From Duncaniella sp. (GTDB lineage: Bacteria > Bacteroidota > Bacteroidia > Bacteroidales > Muribaculaceae), in NCBI RefSeq assembly GCF_029054785.1, contig NZ_JAIDEN010000006.1:1-5582 (forward strand): DNA of 5,582 bases. The letters run 5' to 3'. Shown in pieces: positions 1-4,660 of this stretch (position 1 is the first letter of the stretch; each line of letters opens with the position of its first letter). Position numbers and translations under genes: made by a program. A model generated the notes under the pieces. It made no database searches and was not told the DNA's origin. It saw nothing but the letters and a program-made list of their open reading frames with translations.

Positions 1-180
1 TCAGTTCAGAGGTGTCGGAGACATCAAGTTCTTTATGTTCAGACTGGCTACACTATACTCTTGACATCACCTCCGCCAACCGGAAAAATCCGCTGACCCC
101 GAATTACTCACAAACGTGAGTACTCACTAATGACTCACTCACCACCTCTGTATTCTGCGCCATTCTGAAATTTTGGCAAA
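1..180. other. Left-edge region with no assignable gene
   Basis: I cannot assign a gene here. Two plus-strand frames are open from the window edge: one stops at 62-64 and one at 117-119, ending in residues NPLTPNYSQT. Either could be the last codons of a gene lying further left, but neither is long enough to recognise, and the minus strand also has short open stretches. A perfect 7-bp inverted repeat, TACTCAC (105-111) and GTGAGTA (116-122), forms a small hairpin. The hexamer ACTCAC recurs at 106, 122, 133 and 137. A second short palindrome, CGGA-AAAA-TCCG, lies at 81-92. The stretch is on the 3' side of the tRNA gene, beyond its terminator. Confidence 0.4.
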
Positions 181-218
181 AATAAAAAGCACTGAAAATC
201 AAGTGATTTCAGTGCTTT
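181..218 (-). terminator. Intrinsic terminator of the tRNA-Lys gene
   Basis: A perfect 12-bp stem, AAAGCACTGAAA (186-197) with TTTCAGTGCTTT (207-218), encloses a 9-base loop. Read on the minus strand it is followed directly by a T-rich tail (TTTTTATTTTT), as expected of a rho-independent terminator about 25 bases after the tRNA 3' end. A further outer pairing, TGGCAAAA (174-181) with TTTTGCCA (225-232), could extend the structure. On the plus strand no U-tract follows, so it should act mainly on minus-strand transcripts. Confidence 0.85.
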
Positions 219-242
219 GCGGCGTTTTGCCATTTTTGATTG

Positions 243-315
243 TGACCCCGGAGAGGCTCGAACTCTCGACCCACTGATTAAGAGTCAGTTGCTCTACCAA
301 CTGAGCTACGGAGTC
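243..315 (-). tRNA. tRNA-Lys (anticodon CTT)
   Basis: Read on the minus strand, these 73 bases fold into a full cloverleaf. The acceptor stem is GACTCCG with CGGGGTC (one G-U pair), the D arm is GCTC...GAGC, the anticodon stem is ACTGA with TCAGT, and the T arm is GAGAG-TTCGAGC-CTCTC. The anticodon loop CTCTTAA gives anticodon CTT, which reads the lysine codon AAG. The discriminator base is A. The 3' CCA is not encoded: the bases after the discriminator are CAATC, so it must be added after transcription. The gene has its own promoter at 350-381 and a terminator at 181-218, so it is a single-gene transcript. Confidence 0.97.
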
Positions 316-349
316 TTTGCGATATTGAGCGTTTTTCTCAATTGCGATG

Positions 350-381
350 CAAAGGTAGGCACTTTTTTTTATTCTGCCAAA
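350..381 (-). promoter_or_regulatory. Bacteroidetes-type promoter of the tRNA-Lys gene
   Basis: On the minus strand a TTTG box (378-381) is followed after exactly 20 bases by TACCTTTG (350-357). This is a perfect match to the Bacteroidetes housekeeping sigma consensus (-33 TTTG, -7 TAnnTTTG). Transcription should start near 343, leaving a leader of roughly 28 bases before the tRNA. The leader region contains an inverted repeat, ATTGAG (324-329) with CTCAAT (337-342), inside a wider TTTGC (316-320) / GCAAA (349-353) pair. Confidence 0.88.
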
Positions 382-579
382 TCTTTTTTGAATTTTTTTA
401 TCGTTTTTTTGAGCAGACTTGAGGCGTAAAGGGCTTGCTTGAGTCGTAATGTGTTGTTTGCGTGTGAGTTATTGCTTTGGCTGCCGGGTGCGGTTTGTCT
501 GCGGTTTTTTTGCGTTAGGTTGTCCGGGACTCTTTATTGGCTTTTGCCAGGCGGTGTGATCGGTAAAATGGGTTGCCAA
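382..579. other. Gene-free spacer between divergent promoters
   Basis: No gene is seen here. The left part is very T-rich on the plus strand, so A-rich on the minus strand just upstream of the tRNA promoter, as in an UP-like or bendable promoter-upstream tract. A 12-base direct repeat with one mismatch, CTTGAGGCGTAA (418-429) and CTTGAGTCGTAA (438-449), recurs at a 20-bp period. The remainder is G/T-rich with no recognisable structure. Confidence 0.5.
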
Positions 580-625
580 TTCCGTTTTTAGGGTAGGGGG
601 CAGTGACGGGGGCGTTGTAATTTTG
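580..625 (+). promoter_or_regulatory. Upstream candidate promoter (copy 1 of a repeated module)
   Basis: TAATTTTG at 618-625 matches the Bacteroidetes -7 box TAnnTTTG exactly. No good TTTG -33 box is present at the right distance. Instead the 17-base sequence TTCCGTTTTTAGGGTAG (580-596) ends 21 bases before the -7 box. A near-copy of the same arrangement sits at 668-711. A start from this box would be near 632, giving a leader of about 100 bases for the DUF3737 gene and placing the 16-bp tandem repeat at the start site. Confidence 0.5.
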
Positions 626-654
626 CAGTGTGACGGAATTGCAGTGTGGCCGAA
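623..654 (+). repeat. 16-bp tandem direct repeat at the upstream start site
   Basis: Two abutting 16-base units, TTGCAGTGTGACGGAA (623-638) and TTGCAGTGTGGCCGAA (639-654), differ at 2 positions, and a third partial unit begins with TTG at 655. The first unit overlaps the end of the -7 box at 618-625. A regulator bound here would cover the start site of the upstream promoter. An operator role is an inference from position. Confidence 0.6.
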
Positions 655-667
655 TTGTCATAGGCGC

Positions 668-711
668 TTCCGTTTTTATGGTAGAAATTATTGTTTTTTG
701 TAGTAATTTTG
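668..711 (+). promoter_or_regulatory. Proximal promoter of the DUF3737 gene (copy 2 of the module)
   Basis: TAATTTTG at 704-711 is a perfect Bacteroidetes -7 box, putting the start near 718 and giving a leader of about 18 bases before the ATG at 736. The -33 region lacks TTTG. The sequence TTCCGTTTTTATGGTAG (668-684) ends 19 bases before the -7 box and matches 16 of 17 bases of the upstream copy at 580-596. The predicted start site also argues against translation from TTG 691 or ATG 721. Confidence 0.7.
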
Positions 712-735
712 CAGTATTATATGAATAAGGAGAAT

Positions 736-1587
736 ATGAAAGTTATCCGGAATGAGGAGTTTGGCGGTGAACGTCCGCTTTTTGCATCACATGGACTGAG
801 ACTTGAAGGTGTGACGATCCATGCAGGGGAGTCGGCTCTGAAATGTTGCTCTGAGATCGAGGCTGACGGTTGCCGTTTTGAGGGTAAATATCCTTTCTGG
901 CATGTCGACGGTTTCAGGATCAAGTCCTGTGTGTTTACCGAGGGTGCGCGTGCGGCTCTCTGGTATTCGCGCAATCTTGAGATGAGTGACACGCTTGTCG
1001 AGGCTCCGAAGATGTTTCGCGAGATGGATAACCTTTCGTTGAGCGGTGTCCGCATTCCTGACGCGCAGGAGACTTTCTGGCATTGCCGTGGTGTGATGCT
1101 GCGTGATGTCGAGGTGGCTAATGCCGATTATCTGTTCATGCACTCATCGGATATCAATATTGACGGTTACAGTCAGCAAGGCAATTACTCGTTTCAGTAT
1201 TGCCGGAATGTGGAGATCCGCAATGCGAAGATTGATTCTAAGGATGCGTTCTGGAATACGGAGAATGTGACAGTCTATGATTCAGAGCTGACGGGCGAAT
1301 ATCTCGGCTGGCATTCCCGCAATCTGAGACTGGTGCGTTGCCGCATCTCAGGCACTCAGCCGCTGTGCTATTGCGAGGGGCTGGTGATGGAAGACTGTGT
1401 GATGGCCGAGGATGCCGATCTGGCCTTTGAGGATTCGTCGTTGCAGGCTGTGGTGCTGTCCAGGATCACGAGTGTCAAGAATCCGCGCACCGGTTCTGTC
1501 AGGGCTGCGGGGATCGGCGAGACGATTGTCGATGCCAACGTGTTGCCCCCGGCTGACTGTCTGATCGTTTCGGATATGGATAATTGA
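736..1587 (+). CDS. DUF3737 family protein, beta-helix-like repeats
   Basis: This 283-residue protein matches my memory of the DUF3737 family in length and in its conserved segments: FGGERPLF near the N terminus, GESALK (31-36), YPFWHVDGF (52-60), YSFQYCRN (151-158), EYLGWHSRN (188-196) and GTQPLCYC (206-213). It is built of about ten rungs spaced 19-21 residues apart. Each has an aromatic- or Cys-centred core, at about residues 55, 76, 94, 115, 135, 154, 173, 192, 211 and 231, as expected of a right-handed parallel beta-helix. No signal peptide or membrane segment is seen, so it is probably cytosolic. Its biochemical role is unknown to me, and I see no catalytic signature. I chose ATG 736 because it fits the family N terminus, follows AAGGAG (727-732) and leaves a leader after the promoter at 668-711. 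ATG 721 would be almost leaderless. The gene lies upstream of the lyase and exporter genes in the same direction, but they are now separated by an inserted element. Confidence 0.9.
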   Translation: MKVIRNEEFGGERPLFASHGLRLEGVTIHAGESALKCCSEIEADGCRFEGKYPFWHVDGFRIKSCVFTEGARAALWYSRNLEMSDTLVEAPKMFREMDNLSLSGVRIPDAQETFWHCRGVMLRDVEVANADYLFMHSSDINIDGYSQQGNYSFQYCRNVEIRNAKIDSKDAFWNTENVTVYDSELTGEYLGWHSRNLRLVRCRISGTQPLCYCEGLVMEDCVMAEDADLAFEDSSLQAVVLSRITSVKNPRTGSVRAAGIGETIVDANVLPPADCLIVSDMDN

Positions 1588-1592
1588 TGATA

Positions 1593-1616
1593 AGAGGTTG
1601 TTTTTAAATAACCTCT
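1593..1616. repeat. 24-bp palindromic hairpin just after the DUF3737 stop codon
   Basis: AGAGGTTGTTT (1593-1603) pairs with AAATAACCTCT (1606-1616) over 11 positions (one G-T) around a 2-base loop, five bases after the stop codon. It could end or stabilise the DUF3737 transcript, but no U-tract follows on the plus strand, so it is a poor intrinsic terminator. Its outer edges read TAA|GAGG...CCTC|TAA, the same layout as the mobile element that begins 30 bp downstream. Its left arm also resembles that element's terminus. It may therefore be a transposition relic and not a native terminator. Confidence 0.6.
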
Positions 1617-1696
1617 AAGTGATACATCAGGTATAAGTTAATTTTAAGAGGGTGTTTCATAACAAGAGTAAAAATCTGAGTGGTGTATCTTTTAGA

Positions 1697-1759
1697 TAAA
1701 TTGTTGTAAATGAGAAAGGAGCATGGCGAGCTATGCGACTGCCGAATTTCAACAATTTA
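1697..1759 (+). repeat. Stem-loop enclosing a Shine-Dalgarno and ATG codons inside the MITE
   Basis: TAAATTGTTG (1697-1706) pairs with CAACAATTTA (1750-1759). After one bulged T, AAAT (1708-1711) pairs with ATTT (1746-1749). The loop holds AAAGGAG (1715-1721), ATG codons at 1723 and 1733, and a nested imperfect palindrome GCATGGCGAGCTATGC (1721-1736). In RNA this would place a ribosome-binding site in a structured loop. Whether it acts in translation control or in transposition is unknown. Confidence 0.6.
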
Positions 1760-1844
1760 GCAAAAGAGACACCAAGGCTCAGGAAACTTAAAAAAGTCTC
1801 AGACATGAAATTATTAAAAAAAGAAAATATAATACCATCGCCTG

Positions 1845-1887
1845 CGAAAGTTTTGGGCGCCTATGACTCTTCATCTCAAAACTTTCG
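1845..1887. repeat. 11-bp perfect hairpin near the right end of the MITE
   Basis: CGAAAGTTTTG (1845-1855) and CAAAACTTTCG (1877-1887) are perfect inverted copies around a 21-base loop that begins with the palindrome GGCGCC (1856-1861). The right arm abuts the right terminal inverted repeat, which starts at 1889. There is no following U-tract, so it is not a clear terminator. It lies 47-89 bases upstream of the lyase start codon and would form part of that gene's leader RNA. Confidence 0.65.
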
Positions 1888-1933
1888 TTCAGATTTTAAC
1901 TATTGTTCTGAAACACCCTCTAAAGAGTCGGTT

Positions 1934-3091
1934 ATGGCCAAGGATTTTGATTTTGACAGGATTGTCGACCGCCGAGGAAGCGGTTGCATGAAATGGGACG
2001 AACGTCCGGAGGCTCTGCCTCTTTGGGTCGCGGATATGGATTTTCAGACTGCACCTTGTGTGGTCGAGGCTCTTCGGCGGCGCGTTGAACACGGCGTTTT
2101 CGGCTATACGCTGGTTGACAACGGCTATTATGAAGCTCTGTCGGCCTGGTTCAGCTCGCGGCATGGTTTTTCGTTTTGTCGTGAGGATGTCATGTATGTT
2201 CCCGGAGTGGTCCCCGCTCTGTCGGCGATTATCAAAGCGCTTGTGCCTGCGGGATCCGGCGTCATAGTCCAGACTCCGGTTTATAATTGCTTTTTCTCAT
2301 CGATACGCAACAACGGTTGCCGGATTGTCGAGAATCCATTGCTGCGCCGCGAGATTTCGGACCGCGAGTTTACCTATGAGATGGATTTCGAAGGGCTTGA
2401 ACGGCTTGCCTCAGATCCGGCCAACGTGATGTTGCTGCTGTGCAATCCGCACAATCCGGCGGGGCGCGTCTGGAATCGCGACGAGCTTGAACGCGTGGCC
2501 GGGATCTGCCGGCGTAACGGCTTGAAGGTTGTCAGCGACGAGATCCATTGCGAACTCACTATGCCCGGCTTCCGCTATGTGCCGTTCGGGACTGTGGACC
2601 GTGAAGCGATCGTCTGTCTCTCGCCGTCAAAGGCATTCAATACAGCAGGCTTGCAGATCGCTAATATAATAGCCGGGGATCCTGAAGACCGCCGACTCAT
2701 CGACCGGGCCATCAACGTCAACGAAGTCTGTGACGTCAACCCCTTTGGAGTCGTGGCCCTTAAAGCGGCTTATTCGCAGGAGGGAGGTGAGTGGCTTGAC
2801 GCGCTCAGGGACTATCTCTACGGTAATTATCTTTTCCTCCGGGAATATCTTGGACGCCGCCTGCCGCAGTGTCAGGTGACCAGACTGGAGGGTACTTATC
2901 TGCCTTGGGTGGACATATCCCGTCTTGGAGGGGATGGCGATGCTCTGGCTGACCGGCTGCTTTCAGAGTCCGGCGTTTGGGTGAATGCAGGGGCGATGTA
3001 TGGTGACAACTCCTATCTCCGCATCAACATAGCCTGTCCGCGCTCCACTCTGGAAGAGGGTCTCGAACGAATCTGTAACCTTTTAGCCTGA
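1934..3091 (+). CDS. MalY/PatB family PLP-dependent C-S lyase (cystathionine beta-lyase type aminotransferase)
   Basis: A 385-residue fold-type I PLP enzyme, the usual length of the family. The N-terminal signature DFDRIVDRRGSGCMKWD followed by LPLWVADMDF (residues 29-37) is typical of MalY/PatB proteins. PLP-site landmarks are visible: TPVYNCFF (114-121, aromatic residue stacking on the ring), NPHNPAGR (171-178), SDEIH (201-205, Asp202 facing the pyridine nitrogen), SPSKAFNTAGL (230-240, Lys233 forming the Schiff base) and YLRINIACPR (361-370, Arg363 binding the substrate carboxylate). Members cleave cystathionine, cysteine or other S-conjugates to pyruvate, ammonia and a thiol. Some act as aminotransferases, and E. 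coli MalY also represses the maltose regulon. The exact substrate here cannot be read from sequence. I chose ATG 1934 because the family homology begins there. The in-frame ATG at 1733 would add 67 residues, nearly all from the MITE. The MATE gene follows after 8 bp, implying one transcript. The native upstream leader has been replaced by the MITE. Confidence 0.92.
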   Translation: MAKDFDFDRIVDRRGSGCMKWDERPEALPLWVADMDFQTAPCVVEALRRRVEHGVFGYTLVDNGYYEALSAWFSSRHGFSFCREDVMYVPGVVPALSAIIKALVPAGSGVIVQTPVYNCFFSSIRNNGCRIVENPLLRREISDREFTYEMDFEGLERLASDPANVMLLLCNPHNPAGRVWNRDELERVAGICRRNGLKVVSDEIHCELTMPGFRYVPFGTVDREAIVCLSPSKAFNTAGLQIANIIAGDPEDRRLIDRAINVNEVCDVNPFGVVALKAAYSQEGGEWLDALRDYLYGNYLFLREYLGRRLPQCQVTRLEGTYLPWVDISRLGGDGDALADRLLSESGVWVNAGAMYGDNSYLRINIACPRSTLEEGLERICNLLA

Positions 3092-3099
3092 ACGGAATC

Positions 3100-4500
3100 T
3101 TGGCGGATATATCTCTGATACGGTCCGGGGCACCCCTGAGTTTTGGCCGTCAGTTGAAGCTGACGGTCCAGTTGTCATGGCCCGCGATGATGGCCCAGCT
3201 GTCAAGCATCATGATGCAGTATATCGACGCTGCGATGGTCGGACGTCTTGGAGCCGACGACTCGGCGGCTGTCGGCCTGGTGTCCACAAGCCTGTGGCTC
3301 TTCTGGGGGATCTGTTCGGCTGTCACTGTCGGATTTTCAGTCCAGGTGGCCCATCGCATCGGCGCTTCTGACAATGAAGGAGCGAGGCGCATCCTGCGGC
3401 AGTCGATCGTCGCCTGTCTGCTGTTCAGTCTTGCCGTAGTCGCAATCGGCGCTGCGATAGCGTTCCCATTGCCCGGATGGCTCGGCGGCTCAGAGGCCGT
3501 CTGCGGGAAGGCTTCGGTCTACTTTCTGGTATTTGTGCTTGCACTTCCGCTGCTCACCATGAACTATCTCGGAGGGGCGATGCTTCGCTGTGTCGGAAAC
3601 ATGAAAGTGCCGGGCGGACTGAATGTAATGATGTGTATCCTCGATGTGATTTTCAACTTTTTCCTGATATTTCCTTCGCGTCAGATAGAGATCGGGGGTA
3701 TGGCCATGAGTGTGCCGGGAGCCGGTCTCGGAGTGCTTGGGGCCGCATTGGGAACAGTCTCGGCAGAGATTGTCACTGCGGCTTCGATGATGTGGTTTCT
3801 CTGCACACGTGAGAAATCCATCATGCTCAAAGGGCATCGGGGAAGTTTCAGACTGACCCGTCAGGTGATCGGGAAAGCCTTGCGGATTTCAGCGCCGATG
3901 ACACTGGAGCATGCAGTCATCTGCGGCGCCCAGATTGCCGTCACGGTCATTGTGGCTCCTCTTGGGGTAATGGCCATAGCGGCCAACGCCTTTGCCGTAA
4001 CGGCAGAGAGCATCTGTTATATGCCCGGTTATGGAATCGGCGACGCCGCGACCACGCTTGTCGGGCAGAGCTACGGCGCCCGTAGGCTTGATCTTGCCAA
4101 GAGGTTCGGCTATATAACGGTCGGCCTCGGAATGGTGATGATGACCGTGATGGGAATCGTCATGTATGTCTGCGCACCCTGGGTCATGGAGCTTATGACA
4201 CCTGTCGAAGGCATCCGGACACTCGGAGTGGAATCACTCCGTATCGAGGCCTGGGCCGAGCCGATGTTTGCAGCCGCGATAGTGAGCTACGGAGTGATGA
4301 TCGGGGTGGGGGATACGATTGTTCCGGCCTCAATGAATTTCGGCAGCATCTGGCTTGTCCGCCTGCCTATCGCCGCATTGTTGGCGCCGACTATGGGACT
4401 GGCGGGAGTCTGGCTGGCGATGTGTGTCGAACTGTGTTTCCGCGGTTCGATTTTCCTCTGGCGTCTTCTTTCCGGCGCATGGCTTAAGAAGGGAATATGA
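3100..4500 (+). CDS. MATE family multidrug/metabolite efflux transporter
   Basis: A 466-residue inner-membrane protein with about twelve hydrophobic segments in two homologous halves, the usual MATE size. Family hallmarks include QLSWPAMMAQLSS (24-36), MQYIDAAMVGRLGA (39-52, with Asp43 at the position of a conserved acidic residue) and YLGGAMLRCVGNMKVPGGLN (156-175). In the second half, ESICYMPGYGIGDAATTLVG (303-322) and the adjoining QSYGARR (323-329) are typical. MATE proteins export organic cations, drugs or metabolites by Na+ or H+ antiport. The substrate is unknown here. The start is uncertain: no ATG fits before the first membrane segment, so TTG 3100 is the best choice, with only a weak GGA upstream. 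ATG 3187 would cut into the first helix. It lies 8 bp after the lyase gene and is probably translated from the same mRNA, which makes an exporter of the lyase's product or of a related toxin plausible but unproven. Confidence 0.93.
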   Translation: MADISLIRSGAPLSFGRQLKLTVQLSWPAMMAQLSSIMMQYIDAAMVGRLGADDSAAVGLVSTSLWLFWGICSAVTVGFSVQVAHRIGASDNEGARRILRQSIVACLLFSLAVVAIGAAIAFPLPGWLGGSEAVCGKASVYFLVFVLALPLLTMNYLGGAMLRCVGNMKVPGGLNVMMCILDVIFNFFLIFPSRQIEIGGMAMSVPGAGLGVLGAALGTVSAEIVTAASMMWFLCTREKSIMLKGHRGSFRLTRQVIGKALRISAPMTLEHAVICGAQIAVTVIVAPLGVMAIAANAFAVTAESICYMPGYGIGDAATTLVGQSYGARRLDLAKRFGYITVGLGMVMMTVMGIVMYVCAPWVMELMTPVEGIRTLGVESLRIEAWAEPMFAAAIVSYGVMIGVGDTIVPASMNFGSIWLVRLPIAALLAPTMGLAGVWLAMCVELCFRGSIFLWRLLSGAWLKKGI

Positions 4501-4515
4501 CAGACGGTCCAACGA

Positions 4516-4537
4516 TATATCTCAGGTTTAAGATATA
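4516..4537. repeat. Small hairpin after the MATE gene
   Basis: TATATCT (4516-4522) and AGATATA (4531-4537) are perfect 7-bp inverted copies around an 8-base loop, 16 bases after the MATE stop codon. It is AT-rich and lacks a following U-tract on the plus strand. Read on the minus strand it lies just beyond the T-tract of the terminator at 4544-4572. Confidence 0.45.
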
Positions 4538-4538
4538 A

Positions 4539-4572
4539 AAAGTACAGAGGGCATCATCGCGATGTCCTCTGT
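4539..4572 (-). terminator. Intrinsic terminator of the fimbrillin-like gene, between convergent genes
   Basis: ACAGAGGGCATC (4544-4555) pairs with GATGTCCTCTGT (4561-4572) over 12 positions (one G-T) around the loop ATCGC. On the minus strand the stem is followed by ACTTTTTATATC, a short T-tract, about 90 bases after the stop codon of the fimbrillin-like gene at 4661. On the plus strand the stem is followed by CCGTCAG with no T-tract, so for the MATE transcript it would at most stabilise the 3' end. Confidence 0.75.
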
Positions 4573-4660
4573 CCGTCAGTAACAAATTAGTTAGTGGAAT
4601 TGTCTTGCTGATTTTTAATGTTAGGATTAGTATAGAGTAATTGTACCTTATCAATTTTGG

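Larger units (their letters stand above)
1647..1921. mobile_element. MITE-like element (non-autonomous, IS-derived)
   Basis: The ends are perfect 13-bp inverted repeats, AGAGGGTGTTTCA (1647-1659) and TGAAACACCCTCT (1909-1921). The pairing continues inward to 33 bp (1647-1679 with 1889-1921) with only 3 mismatches. Counting the ends as GAGGG...CCCTC, the flanks read TAA on both sides (1645-1647 and 1921-1923), a likely 3-bp target duplication. The interior is clearly AT-richer than the neighbouring genes. It has no room for a transposase and contains two further stem-loops (1697-1759 and 1845-1887). Long inverted repeats, short length and a TA-rich duplication fit a MITE or internally deleted insertion sequence. 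The 3-bp TNA-type duplication recalls some IS5-family groups, but the parent IS is a guess. The element splits the DUF3737 gene from the lyase gene and ends 12 bp before the lyase start codon. One plus-strand frame stays open through its right three-quarters and runs into that gene. Confidence 0.85.

Noticed and set aside
217..429. 70-codon plus-strand open frame
   Set aside because: It runs antisense through the tRNA-Lys gene, its promoter and half of its terminator, so it is not a gene.
691..735. TTG 691 or ATG 721 as the start of the DUF3737 gene
   Set aside because: TTG 691 lies upstream of the -7 box at 704-711, and ATG 721 would be almost leaderless. Family homology begins at ATG 736.
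717..1143. Minus-strand open frames opposite the DUF3737 gene
   Set aside because: They are antisense shadows of a well-supported coding frame, with no recognisable product.
1723..1791. 22-codon mini-ORF (MASYATAEFQ...) inside the MITE
   Set aside because: It is very short, its ATG is only one base from the AAAGGAG, and no family is recognisable. It is probably chance or a transposase remnant.
1647..1921. A riboswitch or attenuator as the explanation for the paired ends
   Set aside because: The 33-bp ends are about 210 bp apart and flanked by TAA repeats, which fits transposition better. No known riboswitch core was recognised.
1733..3091. 452-residue version of the lyase
   Set aside because: The first 67 residues come almost wholly from the mobile element and do not belong to the MalY/PatB family. 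I annotate from 1934 and list the extension as a finding.
3150..3837. Several short open frames on both strands within the MATE gene
   Set aside because: They are shadows of the membrane-protein frame, Arg- and Ser-rich as expected of out-of-frame GC-rich codons.
4544..4572. The hairpin as a plus-strand terminator for the MATE gene
   Set aside because: No T-tract follows on the plus strand, whereas one is present on the minus strand.
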